Below are positions 47,157-58,495 of a stretch of 64,000 nucleotides of DNA, piece by piece. Position 1 is the first letter of the stretch. Every line of letters starts with the position of its first letter. The stretch is from Cyrtodaria siliqua (Eukaryota > Mollusca > Bivalvia > Adapedonta > Hiatellidae). The DNA is taken from contig JAWPHD010003280.1 in the NCBI GenBank assembly GCA_037043455.1, positions 1 to 64,000 on the forward strand. The letters are read 5' to 3'. The notes under the pieces were generated by a model that had not been told where the DNA came from, made no database searches, and saw nothing but the letters and a program-made list of their open reading frames with translations. Made by a program: the position numbers and the translations under genes.

Positions 47157-47440
47157 TCTTTTAAAATGAGCGCCAACATCTAGACTATCAATATTTTCAA
47201 ATGAAGTCCCCGGGGTCAAAAATGGCTGTGCCCCGGGGATCCAAATTTTGTATATTGAGATTTTACATGTTTTTTATAGACTTGTATAGGAAAAAACTTT
47301 TTCTCTTAAACCACAAACCACAGAGCTCTCAGGTATTACATGTACATCAGCTTATGGTCCTCTACTAAGTTTGTTCAAATAGTGACCCTGGGGTTAAATT
47401 TGGCCCCGCCCTTTGGGTCACAGTAGACTTATATAGGAAA

Positions 47441-48058
47441 AAATTAAATCAAAGTACTGAAAGTACCGAGAATGCAAGGTTTGATAGGAGAGACTGTATG
47501 AATATTTTCACGATTACATAGTTTTAGCCAACTTGGCGATCTTGGGCGACCTACAAAAATCTAAGAGGGTCGATCCATTCCAAATATATTGTGATCAATT
47601 GTCATTAAGTTTCCTCTCAACTGCCCAAAATGAAAAAAAAGTAAATTTAGTTTTATATGTGATTTTGTTGGAGTTGGTGCATGTTTTGCATATCATTTTA
47701 AGCGTCTTCGAACCAAGATTTTGAAAATAATAATGTTTTTGCACAATTTTTTTTATTATTATTAATATTTTGTAAAAATTAACCGTAATTTGGGCATCAT
47801 ACAACGGAATCTCAAGTTACTTCAAAATGAGAAATAAATGAAGATTCATAATGAAAATAATTGTCTGTTTTGATATACTGAAGGCCGAAAATCCCATGCC
47901 AACTAATATAACGTTATGTATTTTGACCTCGAAAGTGACCTCGTGTTGAACTGCATGTCGCCATTTTTTGCATAAGACAGTGGTGATGCATATTAACCAA
48001 ATACACGCGTTTAAGTAAAGTTTCTAGTAAAAGATGAACATGCAATATATCATCCTTA
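47441..48058. other. Unassigned AT-rich sequence
   Basis: About 600 bp, no repeat recognised. The 63-codon ORF at 47533-47724 has no recognisable motif and its composition does not differ from the surroundings, so I do not call it. Confidence 0.4.
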
Positions 48059-48400
48059 TTATATTTAACGAGGGCTGGCGTGGCGCCGTCGGTAGCGCGG
48101 CGGATTTGAAACCGGAGGCCCCGGGTTCAATCCTCCGTGGTGCCACTGAGTTTCGTCGGTGTGTTCTTGGGCAAGACACTTTCCCTTAGCCTCGTCCTTC
48201 GGATGGGGACGTAAACCGGGCGGTCCCATGTATCGGTCTATCCTCCGAGCACGTTAAAGAACCATAGGAATCTATTCGATAATAAGAGTAGGGCACGGTT
48301 CCCGGATTCCTATGTATCCTTCCTCTCTCTCTGGGGTGGCTCTAAATAACCTATACTGTGTTGATGAGCCGTTAAACAACATTCAATTGTTATATTTAAC
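48059..48400 (+). mobile_element. tRNA-derived SINE with 11-bp target duplication
   Basis: Element 48070-48389, flanked by TTATATTTAAC at 48059-48069 and 48390-48400. The tRNA-like head (48075-48147) has an A-box like TGGCGCCGTCGGTAGCGC and a B-box GGGTTCAATCCTC, the internal Pol III promoter. A body of about 240 bp follows with CTTGGGCAAGACACTTTCCC and GAGCACGTTAAAGAACC, segments that recall conserved central domains of widely distributed invertebrate SINEs (MetaSINE-like), though I cannot assign it firmly. The 3' end is the short CAATTG-type tail. The clean target duplication suggests a comparatively recent insertion. Confidence 0.85.
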
Positions 48401-48649
48401 CATACCGTCAATACTGTTCTTTGATCGGACATAAGATGTCGCTTTATTTATAGGTTCGCCGACATTTGTTTACAATAATTTTGAGAGGAACCTTAAACTG
48501 TTTCAAATCTGGACTAGAATATTTTGTTTATGAAATTGCTGATGGATAGATAGATTTGTGTTTTATGGCCAAACTATCACTCAAGATTACCTCGATGTCT
48601 AAAAGTATGTCATTTACAGAGTGGCGTGTATTAAGTAGTCTTCCGGGAA
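48401..48649. other. Unassigned sequence
   Basis: AT-rich, no ORF or repeat seen. It directly follows the right target duplication of the SINE. Confidence 0.35.
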
Positions 48650-49640
48650 CAAGATGCACTAGAGGGCCTGTATCACACTACTGGCTTGAACAGTATAAGG
48701 CCTATTGGAAAACTATTTTTTAAAAAATCAAGGACTATAACTCTGATGTGTCTAGTCTGATGCAACTGGTTTTGAACTTGTCCAAGGTTTTATTAATATA
48801 AATATATTGACTAAATTTAGTAAAGATCGAATGAATGATATGTTCACGAGACAAAATTAATATAGGACATTGTCGATAAATCAAGGGAACTATATGTTTA
48901 TTATACAATATATGTAGTTTTCAGTATCGTACACGCTTTCGTTAATATAAAGACTGTGAACAAGTTTGGTAAAGACCGGATGCACAATGAGGTGGCTGTA
49001 TTAAGAGTTCACAGGTCAAAATATAGGATTTTCCATTAAATCAAGGGCAATAACTCTGAATTTTATTAACCGATATGGGTTGTTTTCAAACTTGTCTGAG
49101 CCTTCATTAATATAAAGACTCCGGCCAAGTTCAGTAAGGATCGGATGCAAAATGAAGGGGCTAGTGTTCACAATGCAAAATATAGGATTTTCTGTTAAAT
49201 CAAGGGCAATAACTTTTGCGTTTATTATCCGATATGGGTGTTTTTCAAACTTGTCAAAGCTTACATTAATATAAAGACTCTGACCAAGTTTGGTAAACAT
49301 AGGATGCAAAATGAAGAGACTACTAGTGTTCAGAAAGCAAAATATAGGATTTTCCATTAAATCAAGGACAATAACTCTGGTGTTCATTATCCAGTATGGA
49401 TGGTTTTCGAACTTGTCTGACCGTTCATTAATATAAAGACTCTAAGTTTGGTAGATATCGAATGCACAATGAAGGTGCTAGTGTGTTCACAGGGCAGACT
49501 ATTGTTTTTTTTATTAAATCAAGGGCAATAACTGTTGTATTGAACTTGTTCAAGCTCTCATGGATATGAAGACACTGACCAAGTTTGGTAAAGATCGGAT
49601 ATATAATGAAGGTGCTAGAGTGTTAATGGCTTTAAATCTG
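48650..49640 (-). mobile_element. Decayed B-type helentron-like element in reverse orientation
   Basis: On the minus strand, cores of about 160 bp with modules like CTCTAGCACCTTCAT, GGTCAGAGTCTTTATATTAA and TGCCCTTGATTTAAT recur four to five times. At 48660-48690 the plus strand reads AGAGGGCCTG...CTACTGGC, the inverse of a worn B tail (GCCAGTAG...CAGGCCCTCT). No head seen. It is one of the few copies not in plus orientation. Confidence 0.6.
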
Positions 49641-50413
49641 TTACAATGGTAGGAAGTCACAAGTGTTATGGGACCTACTATGCATATTAAATTAGAAGCC
49701 AGTTACTTGTGGGCAATTTTTTTTTCCTCCAAAATATTGCCTCGAATAGACAAGGAAAGAGAAAATAAGGGAAATAATAAACATATGAAAGACTTTGATG
49801 AAATTGTCAACAGACATATAAGACCGGTGAGAATGGTAGAGCAACTATTAAGTAACAAAGCAATTTCTATGTACATTTTGTAGACAGACATTCTATAATC
49901 AGGGGTCAGTGGCGTAACCTAGAAAACGCCTTCTGCTGCAGGGACAAATAACTTAACAAGAGGCACTACCCGTTGATTCAACTTCCCTATGTCTGTCCCA
50001 CACATTGAAAAGAAACTTTACTGTAGTATTTACTAAAAAATAAAAATGCAAATTTATAGGTGGAAAAAAGAACTGAAATTGACTATAAGTATACATACAC
50101 GGGTAAAAGTGGTCATAATTTTGATAAAAAAACAACAACAACAAACAGAACAGAACCTAGCTGGACGAAGTAGGTTAACATGCCGCAGCCATGTGCAGTT
50201 TCATGATTTAGTTGATTTCGAAATACATATTTACAAACAAACATTAAATCTTTTTGTAAGTACAGTGCCGAATTCACCAAACATTACTGAGAAAATTAAT
50301 AGGCTTAAGACTTCATAATATATTTTTGAAAATTGACATAAAAACATTTTTTTAAAATAAAAATAAACATTCTAACAAAATGCAACTCGGTTTAAACATT
50401 TGTCATTATGGAT
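49641..50413. other. Unassigned sequence
   Basis: No clear gene or repeat. Short overlapping ORFs on both strands (49668-49883, 50046-50318) have no recognisable features and are not called. Confidence 0.4.
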
Positions 50414-50765
50414 GAAAACTCAGATAATCTGGAGCTTGACACTTGTTATGAATGGATACTGATAATCTGGAGCTTGACACATGTTATGAATGAAAACTCA
50501 GATAATCTGGAGCTTGACACTTGTTATGAATGAAAACTCTGATAATCTGGAGCTTGACACATGTTATGAATGAAAACTGATAATCTGGAGCTTGACATAT
50601 GTTATGAATGAAAACTCAGATAATCTGGAGCTTGACACATGTTATGAATGAAAACTCAAATAATTTGAAGCTTGACACTTGTTATGAATGAAAACTCTGA
50701 TTTTCTGAAGCTTGACACGTTATGAATAAAAACTCCATCTGGAGCATGACACTTTTTATGAATGA
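50414..50765. repeat. Tandem repeat, 36-40 bp unit, about nine copies
   Basis: Units GATAATCTGGAGCTTGACAC followed by (A/T)TGTTATGAATGAAAACT repeat about nine times with small length differences; the last two units are degraded. Confidence 0.9.
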
Positions 50766-50912
50766 ATAGATTTTGATCGGAACCTGATCAAACATTGGCT
50801 TTCCAAATTGGATGATGTCATGACGTTGCAATGTGGCCATTTTGGATGACGATAAAACTATCAGCGTTGACTGAGACGGACACTCGAATGCAATCAGTGA
50901 AAAAAAAAAAGG
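50766..50912. other. Unassigned sequence
   Basis: Between a tandem repeat and a helentron-like element. May belong to the family D element whose 3' part appears at 51417. Confidence 0.3.
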
Positions 50913-51416
50913 GTTTTATCGGATGCCGAGTTATCCGTCGTCGTGGTCTGTCGTCCGTCGTTGTCCGTTAACTTTTTCTCGTTAAGACGATAGGGCCTTC
51001 ATGTCCAACATGGCCACCATGGCTAAAATTAAGTCAAATTTAAAGAAATTTCAAACGACATCTCCGACGAAACCACTTAATCCATTCCAGTGAAATATCA
51101 TATACATGTTCCTTGGGTTGGCCTCTATCAAATTTGTGTTTTTCGTTATCATCGAATAATCAAAATGGTTGCCATGGTGACCCAAGGTTTACATAGAGTT
51201 ATATAGGAAAAGGTTAAATATGAAATCTTCTCTGAAACCTTTAGAAGGATTTTGTTGAAACTTTATCAAAATGGTTGGCGTCTATTAAGTTTGTGTTTTT
51301 TTGTTTTCTTGCAATAATCAAAGTGGCCGCCGTGGCGACGCAAAGTTTATATAGGAAAAAGCTAAATATGACATCTTTACACAGTAGAGCGTCTACAGGC
51401 CCTCTTGGGCCTCTTG
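50913..51416 (+). mobile_element. Short helentron-like element, E core with B end
   Basis: Decayed head (GGGTTTTATCGGATGCCGAG), GTCGTCC microsatellite (50935-50968), one and a half family E core dimers (CCACCATGGCTAAAATTAAG, TTACATAGAGTTATATAGG), tail CAGTAGAGCGTCTACAGGCC, hairpin AGGCCCTCTTGGGCCT, CTCTTG at 51416. Confidence 0.75.
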
Positions 51417-51715
51417 TTTAACCTTAGATTATAGTTTCCTATTTCATTTTGACATTGTTGTGTCTTGGGTAATGCATCTTTTTGGACACAGGAGTTTCAT
51501 CCATGACTTTGACCTACCTTTTTTGGGTGAAGATATTTTTTATTTTTTCATTATACAATGTCGTTTTGTTTTTAAACGAGTTGACTTAAAAACATCATAT
51601 ATCAGCAAAATGTAGACTCCGTTGTTTTTAGTTTTTACAAACTTTCATTTAAACAACCTCTTATTTCTAAGATCCGTCCCCATTAGGCGAGACGTGGGAA
51701 TCTGCGGATTTCTTG
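51417..51715 (+). mobile_element. 3' part of a family D helentron-like element
   Basis: Contains GTCTTGGGTAATGCATCTTT and a CATGACTTTGACCTAC module shared with 28060-28130, then the subterminal AGGCGAGACGTGGG, complementary to the D head GTCTCGCCT, a weak hairpin (GAATC-TGC-GGATTTC) and a TTTCTTG end at 51715. It starts where the short E/B element ends, so that element was inserted into it. Confidence 0.62.
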
Positions 51716-52364
51716 TTTTACTACATATGACATATTGGGAAAATATATTTAGTGCAAACTTCTCCTAAACTGTCATAAGCATTTTTAATGAAACTTTGTA
51801 CAATTGTATGTTCTAATGCAACTATTATGTAACACCCCCGATTTACCGTCTGAAAAATATATGACGTAACATTGATACAAACGACGTCATTGGGTGACGT
51901 AAGCAAAATGCTGGCATCCGTGAATTTGAGTTTTTATAGAAAAACAAGTGTGTATGTATGATTTGATTTTATATTTGTAGCATTTGAATGGAAAAGCATT
52001 AGAATCGAGATAACCATGCTTAGATTTTCAATCTGGGATGGTATGTGGTTGGTTTTACGGTCTGAAATTATGTTTTACGGCTCCACTACTGCGTCGCCGT
52101 AAAATGAAATTTCAGACCATAAAACACTCGCATACCGTTCCAGATTGAAAATCTTAGCATGGTTATCTCTTAAGTATGATGTGAAAATGTGCACCTGACT
52201 TGTATTTAAAAATTTGGATAAACATCACTTGAGTTACTAAACTTTGATTTCGTTCCTATATATAACATAAACGGAAATACTTGTGATGCAAACTTGCTCT
52301 GCGATTAAAAAGCTCTCCATAAAGATAGTGTTCTGTAATCCATTTTCTTTGTTGTTGTTTTCAG
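51716..52364. other. Unassigned sequence around a foldback element
   Basis: No repeat family recognised apart from the foldback at 52007-52169. No coding region seen before the exon-like segment at 52365. Confidence 0.4.
52007..52169. repeat. Foldback element, arms of about 75 bp
   Basis: GAGATAACCATGC at 52007 is matched by GCATGGTTATCTC ending at 52169; the inverse match continues through TCAATCTGG, GGTATG, GGTCTGAAAT and TTTTACGGC with a 14-base loop (52082-52095). Arms differ at roughly one base in six, so it is not recent. Confidence 0.82.
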
Positions 52365-52404
52365 ACAAGACAGAATCCACTGGTATTCATGGAGAACACA
52401 CAAG
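52365..52404 (+). other. Exon-like segment of a possible host gene
   Basis: A 40-nt segment follows a strong acceptor-like stretch (TTTGTTGTTGTTTTCAG) and is followed by GTAGTT. All three frames are open. Its phase could follow the segment at 31907-31982. I do not recognise the protein; short and unproven. Confidence 0.22.
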
Positions 52405-52518
52405 GTAGTTATTCTTATCTCTACAATATTCATATGAACCAGGCAATGAAACCAGGAGTGCATTGGTGTAAAGCAAGTGCCTACAAATTGTATTCAAAAC
52501 TGGGAAACATTTCATAAC

Positions 52519-54107
52519 AATGTAAAGATTGTACATATTGGGGACATTTCATAAGCTGTACAGTTTGTACATATTGGGGACATTTCATAAGCTGTACAGT
52601 TTGTACATATTGAGGACATTTCATAACGATGTAAAGTTTGTACATATTGGGGACATTTCATAAGCTGTACAGTTTGTACTGTACATATTGGGGACATTTC
52701 ATAAGCTGTAAAGTTTGTACATATTGAAGGCATTTCATAAGCTGTACAGTTTGTACATATTGGGGACATTTCATAAGCTAGTTTGTACATATTGGGGACA
52801 TTTCATAAGCTGAACAGTTTGTACATACTGGGGACATTTTATGAAGCTTTACAGTTTGTACATATTGCGGACATTTTATAAGCTGTACAGTTTGTACATA
52901 CTGGGGACATTTCATGAAGCTGTACAGTTTGTAGATATTGGGGACATTTCATAAACTGTACAGTTTGTAAATATTGGGGACATTTCATAAGCTGTACAAT
53001 TTGTACATATTGGGCTGTACAGTTTGTACATATTGGGGACATTTCATGAAGCTGTACAGTTTGTACATATTGAGGACAATTCATAAGCTGTACAGTTTGT
53101 ACATATTGGGGACATTTTATAAGCTGTACAGTTTGTACATATTGGGGACATTTCATGAAGCTGTACAGTTTGTACATATTGGGGACATTTCATGAAGCTG
53201 TACAGTTTGTACATATTGAAGACATTTCATAAGCTGTACAGTTTGTACATATTGGGGACATTTCATAAGCTGAACAGTTTGTACATATTGGGGACATTTC
53301 ATAAGCTGTACAGTTTGTACATATTGGGGACATTTCATGAAGCTGTACAGTGTAGATATTGGGAACATTTTCTAAAGCTGTACAGTTTTTACATAATGGG
53401 ATAATTTCATAAGTCTGTACATATTGGGATCATTTCGTAAATCTGTTCAGTTGTACATATTGGGGACATTTCATAAGCTGTACAGTTTGTACATATTGGG
53501 GACATTTCATAAGCTGTACAGTTTGTACATACTGGGGACATTTCATGAAGCTGTACAGTTTGTACATATTGGGGACATTTCATAAGCTGTACAGTTTGTA
53601 CATATTGGGGACATTTCATAAGCTGTACAGTTTGTAGATATTGGGCTGTACAGTTTGTAGATATTGGGGACATTTCATGAAGCTGTACAGTTTGTACATA
53701 TTGAGGACATTTCATAAGCTGTACAGTTTGTACATATTGGGGACATTTCATAAGCTGTACTGTTTGTACATATTGGGGACATTTCATGAAGCTGTACAGT
53801 TTGTACATATTGGGGACATTTCATGAAGCTGTACAGTTTGTACATATTGAGGACATTTCATAAGCTGTACAGTTTGTACATATTGGGAACATTTCATAAG
53901 CTGTACGGTTTGTATTTATTAGGGACATTTCATAAGCTGTACAGTTTGTACATATTGGGGACATTTCATGAAGCTGTACAGTTTGTACATATTGGGGACA
54001 TTTCATGAAGCTGTACAGTGTAGATATTGGGAACATTTCCTTAAGCTGTACAGTTTGTACATAATGGGATAATTTCATATGTCTGTACAAATTGGGATCA
54101 TTTCGTA
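52519..54107. repeat. 36-bp satellite array, main block
   Basis: Unit CATATTGGGGACATTTCATA then AGCTGTACAGTTTGTA, 36 bp, with a 37-bp variant (CATGAAGCTG). About 43 units in a row. Blocks of units are themselves duplicated, for example 52960-53400 and 53630-54040 share the same order of variants. Because 36 is a multiple of three, long open frames occur on both strands; they are not genes. Confidence 0.95.
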
Positions 54108-54418
54108 AAGCTCAGGGTTTCCCCCAGGGTCATAAGGCATGTCACATGCAACATGCCTTCCTAGAAAAGAAAGGGAAAACAACATGCCTTCATCAGAGCA
54201 ACATGCCTTAAGATTTTCTTAATTTTCATGAAAAACAGATTTAAAAGAAGAAAAATAGAATGTCTAGGGTGATTCTTGTTCCTTTTGCACCAAAATCATA
54301 AAAGTATGTTATTTTGCCATTTTGCCATTAATAGGCACTATTTTTTTCAAGCCCAGTTTGGTAAATGTAATGTCAGAACAACATTCCTTCACAATTTTCT
54401 GGGGGAAACCCTGAAGCT
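54108..54418. mobile_element. MITE-like element with 15-bp inverted repeats inside the satellite
   Basis: Element 54113-54413 begins CAGGGTTTCCCCCAG and ends CTGGGGGAAACCCTG. The satellite bases AAGCT occur on both sides (54108-54112 and 54414-54418), and removing the element restores a normal satellite unit as at 54590, so the 5-bp duplication is well supported. No ORF; superfamily not assigned. Confidence 0.85.
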
Positions 54419-54626
54419 GTTCAGTTGTACATATTGGGGACATTTCATAAGCTGTACAGTTTGTACATATTGGGGACATTTCATGAAGCTGTACAGTCTA
54501 GATACTGGGAACATTTCCTAAAGCTGTACAGTTTGTACATAATGGGATAATTTCATAAGTCTGTACATACTGGGATCATTTCGTAAAGCTGTTCAGTTGT
54601 ACATATTGGGAACAGTTCATAAGGCC
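54419..54626. repeat. 36-bp satellite, second block
   Basis: Continuation after the MITE, ending with a variant set (TGTAGATACTGGGAACATTT, TGGGATAATTTCATAAG, TGGGATCATTTCGTAAAG) that recurs at 54940-55070. Confidence 0.9.
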
Positions 54627-54699
54627 TAACAAAAAAATATGTGTGTTTCCGGTTTCCCGACCGACCCTACTTTTTCACCGCCGACCCTAAATATTTTTA
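54627..54699. mobile_element. Truncated copy of the GGCCTAAC element
   Basis: Identical as far as I can see to the first about 73 bases of the element at 55074, then joined directly to a satellite unit. It is part of a duplicated block of about 445 bp. Confidence 0.8.
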
Positions 54700-55070
54700 C
54701 AGTTTGTACATATTGGGGACATTTCATGAAGCTGTACAGTGTAGATATTGGGAACATTTTCTAAAGCTGTACAGTTTGTACATAATGGAATAATTTCATA
54801 AGTCTGTACTTATTGGGATCATTTCGTAAAGCTGTTCAGTTGTACATATTGGGGACATTTCATAAGCTGTACAGTTTGTACATATTGGGGACATTTCATA
54901 AGCTGTACAGTTTGTACATATTGGGGACATTTCATGAAGCTGTACAGTCTAGATACTGGGAACATTTCCTAAAGCTGTACAGTTTGTACATAATGGGATA
55001 ATTTCATAAGTCTGTACATACTGGGATCATTTCGTAAAGCTGTTCAGTTGTACATATTGGGAACAGTTCA
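54700..55070. repeat. 36-bp satellite, third block
   Basis: Satellite units including the same ordered variants as 54419-54626. Confidence 0.9.
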
Positions 55071-55406
55071 TAAGGCCTAACAAAAAAATATGTGTGTTTC
55101 CGGTTTCCCGACCGACCCTACTTTTTCACCGCCGACCCTAAATATTTTTAGCGAAAAAAAAAAAAATTTTTTTTTTTACAAACAACAAATATTTTTATTC
55201 AGATGATAATTTTATTAGCCAGAGTAGTTAAACATCTAATCTAGATCCAAACTGTTTGCAAAGGTTGTCAAGAAGTTGCCTTAGTACAAAAATGGGATAA
55301 TATATGCGAACAATATATATAAAAAAAAAAATAATTCCTACCTACCTACCCTAACTTTTTGACAGGGTGAAACCAGAAACACACATATTTTTTTTTTTAG
55401 GCCTAA
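55071..55406. mobile_element. MITE with TAA duplication, PIF/Harbinger-like
   Basis: Element 55074-55403: left end GGCCTAACAAAAAAATATGT and right end inverse GGCCTAAAAAAAAAAATATG, with GTGTTTC(C/T)GGTTTC continuing both, so inverted repeats of about 34 bp. TAA flanks both sides (55071-55073, 55404-55406). A 3-bp TWA duplication is usual for PIF/Harbinger. AT-rich interior with a poly-A/poly-T stretch; no ORF. Confidence 0.78.
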
Positions 55407-55602
55407 AGCTGGACATTTTGTACATACTGGGAACATTTCCTAAATCGGTGCAGTTTGTAAATATTTGAAACAGTTGCTAAAGCTGTACATATTGGGAACA
55501 TTTGATAAAGGTGTACTATTTGTACATATTGAAAACATATCATAAGCGGTTCATTTTGTACATATTCAGAACAATAAAGCTGTACAGTTTGTACAGTCTA
55601 AA
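55407..55602. repeat. Decayed satellite units
   Basis: Five to six diverged 36-bp units (GTACATACTGGGAACATTTC, CATATTGAAAACATATCATAA). The higher divergence at this edge compared with the centre is usual for satellite arrays. Confidence 0.75.
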
Positions 55603-56087
55603 TATCATATTTCCTCTAATAGAAGCGCCACCACCTGTTTTAAGAAACCCTACCTTTTTCAAAAATCCAAAAGTTCCTAAAAAACACACACTTTTTTTGT
55701 CTTTACCCCTAATGGATTTGATAACGGGTGTTTTTTTACCATGATACGTTATGGTCTATGACATAAACCTTAAAGCGCTATCAACATCAATACAAATTAC
55801 CGCTTTTATTTATCACCTTTCTTTCAATTTATTATTTAGTTTATCTTTTATTATTATTTAATTTATACGCAACCAACCCGTGTTGTAATCGTCAAGTTCG
55901 ACGGATATTGTATCATACAGATGCAGAGTTATGACAGTGATATACTGACGGTGTCGCAGTAAAAGATCGCCAGACAGTAATTCTATGAAAGGAGGTGAAA
56001 TATATTGAAAATTTGAACCATAATAGTAGCGCCGCCTTCGCACTTTGCATAGCGCCCAGGCACTACTATTAGAGGAAATACGGTATT
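55603..56087. mobile_element. TIR element with TATTTCCTCTAATAG ends
   Basis: CATATTTCCTCTAATAGAAG at 55606 and the inverse at about 56064-56087 (CTATTAGAGGAAATACGG) form imperfect inverted repeats of about 25 bp. It lies inside the satellite, which continues as AAGCTGTACAG at 56102. No transposase ORF. Superfamily open; the flanks do not give a certain duplication. Confidence 0.65.
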
Positions 56088-56115
56088 GAGAACTTTTCAT
56101 CAAGCTGTACAGTTT

Positions 56116-58495
56116 TTAGCTCTACTGGCCGAAGGCCAGCAGAGCTTATGGGATGGCGAGTTGTCCGTCCGTCATCCTCCGTCATCCGTCGTTAACTTTT
56201 GTCTTGTTAACACAATAGGGCCTTCATTTTTCATCCAATCTTTACCAAACTTTAACAGGTTGTTGATATCAATGAAAGCTCGGACAAGTTCACAAACCAG
56301 CCAGATCGGAATAATTTCACCGGAGTTATGGCCCTTGTTTTGCTGAAAAATGCCATATTAAGCCTTGTGACCACTCTAGCACCTTCATTTATTATTTGAT
56401 CTTTACCAAACTTGCACAGATTGTTAATATCAATGAAAGCTCGGACAAGTTCGAAAAACAGCCAAATCGGATCAGTAACACCTGAGTTATGGCCCTTGTT
56501 TTTTCTGAAAATTGCTATTTTCTGCCTTGTGAACGCTCTAGCACCTTTATTTATTATTTGATCATTACCAAACTTGCACAGATTATTAATACCAATTATA
56601 GCTTGAACAAGTTCGAAAATCAGCTGAATTGGGTAAGTAACACCAGAGTTATGGCCCTTGTTTTTTCTGAAAAATGGCATTTTCTGCCTTGTGAACACTC
56701 TAGCACCTTCATTTATTATTAGATCTTTACCAAACTTGCACAGATTGTTAATATTAATGAAAGCTCGGACAAGTTCGAAAACCAGCCAGATCGGAATAAT
56801 TTCACCGGAGTTATGGCCCTTGTTTTTTCTGAAAATTTCCATTTTCTGCCTTGTGAACGCTCTAGCACCTTCATTTATAATTTGATCGTTACCAAACTTG
56901 CAGAGATTGTTAATACCAATTATAGCTTGAACAAGTTCGAAAATCAGCTGAATTGGGTCATTAACACCAGAGTTATGGCCCTTGTTTTTTCTGAAAAATG
57001 GCATTTTCTGCCTTGTGAACACTCTAGCACCTTCATTTATTATTTGATCTTTACCAAACGTGCACAGATTGTTAATACTAATTATAGCTTGAACAAGTTC
57101 GAAAATCAGCTGAATTGGGTCAGTAACACCAGAGTTATGGCCCTTGTTTTTTTCTGAAAAATGGCATTTTCTTCCTTGTGAGCACTCTAGCACCTTCATT
57201 TATTATTTGATCTTTTACCAAACTTGCACAGATTGTTAATATTAATGAAAGCTCGGACAAGTTCGAAAACCAGCCAGATCGGAATAATTTCACCGGAGTT
57301 ATGGCCCTTGTTTTTTCTGAAAATTTCCATTTTCTGCCTTGTGAACGCTCTAGCACCTTCATTTATTATTTGATCGTTACCAAACTTGCAGAGATTGTTA
57401 ATACCAATGAAAGCTCGGACAAGTTCGAAAACCAGCCAGATCGGAATAATTTCACCGGAGTTATGACCCTTGTTTTGCTGAAAAATGCCATATTAAGCCT
57501 TGTGACCACTCTAGCACCTTCATTTATTATTTGATCTTTACCAAACTTGCACAGATTGTTAATATTAATGAAAGCTCGGACAAGTTCAAAACCAGCCAGA
57601 TCGCAATAATTTCACCGGAGTTATGGCCCTTGTTTTTTCTGAAAATTTTCATTTTCTGCCTTGTGACCACTCTAGCACCTTCATTTATTATTTGATCGTT
57701 ACCAATCTTGCAGAGATTGTTAATACCAATTATAGCTTGAACAAGTTCAAAAATCAGCTGAATTGGGTCATTAACACCAGAGTTATGGCCCTTGTTTTTT
57801 CTGAAAAATGGCATTTTCTGCCTTGTGAACACTCTAGCACCTTCATTTATTATTTGATCTTTACCAAACTTGCACAGATTGTTAATTTCAATGAAAGCTC
57901 GAACAAGATTGAAAACCAGCTAAATCGGATCATTAACACTGGAGTTATGGCCCTTGTTTTTTCTGAAAAATGCTATTTCCTACCTTGTGAACACTCTAGG
58001 GCCTTCAATATTAATCGAATCTTTACTTAACTTCGCCAGTGTCTTTATATCAATGAAAGTTCGAACAAGTTCAAAAACCGGCAAGATCGAAATAATTTCA
58101 ACGGAGTTATGGCCCTTGTTTTGCTGGAAAATGCCATATTAAGCCTTGTGAACACTCTAGGACCTTCATTTATTATTTGATATTTACCAAACTTGCACAG
58201 ATTGTTAATATCAATGAAAGCTCGGACAAGTTCGAAAACCAGTCACAGAGGAGTTATGGCTCTTGATTTAGTTAAAAATGCTATATTTTGCCTCGTTAAT
58301 ACGGTAGGGCCTTCATTTTTCATCTGATCATTACCAAACTTTACCAGATTATTTAGTTATGGCCTTTGATTTAGTTAAAAAGCTGTTTTTTGCTAGAAAC
58401 TTATAAGAAAACATAAATAGCAGTCACTCGCTTCATTGATATTATAAGAGCCATGTTAGCCAGTAGAGCGTCCACAGGCCCTCTTGGGCCTCTTG
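56116..58495 (+). mobile_element. Helentron-like element, family B, full length
   Basis: Head TTAGCTCTACTGGCC, loop GAA, partner GGCCAGCAGAGCT; GTCCGTCC/GTCATCC microsatellite (56162-56190); about fourteen cores of about 165 bp in two alternating subtypes (GAAAGCTCGGACAAGTTCGA with CCGGAGTTATGG, and ATTATAGCTTGAACAAGTTC with CAGAGTTATGG); tail CCAGTAGAGCGTCCACAGG, hairpin AGGCCCTCTTGGGCCT, CTCTTG at 58495. The 315-codon minus-strand frame at 56252-57199 is a product of the 165-bp period and not a gene. Confidence 0.9.

Larger units (their letters stand above)
43828..47440 (+). mobile_element. Outer family C fragment holding a nested A element that holds a C element
   Basis: The outer C core runs 43828-43934 (TTAAAATTAGGTCACCGCGA ... 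TTTCGACAGTTTT) and resumes at 47157 (CTTTTAAAATGAGCGCCAAC), ending near 47440 without tail. In intact C elements these two pieces are directly joined (compare 14180-14310). Everything between is inserted. Confidence 0.82.

Noticed and set aside
47533..47804. Overlapping 63- and 69-codon frames on opposite strands
   Set aside because: No recognisable motif, AT-rich low-information composition, and no splice or start context worth calling.
48075..48147. Possible functional tRNA gene on the plus strand
   Set aside because: Same reasoning: it continues into a SINE body and is bracketed by an 11-bp duplication.
52512..54090. Open frames of 60-130 codons rich in a repeated 12-residue unit on both strands
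   Set aside because: Translation of the 36-bp satellite (12 codons per unit) in both directions; no gene signals.
56252..57199. 315-codon open frame on the minus strand
   Set aside because: The 165-bp core period is a multiple of three, so an open frame in one core stays open in the next. The protein is a tandem copy of a non-coding repeat with no start context or domain.
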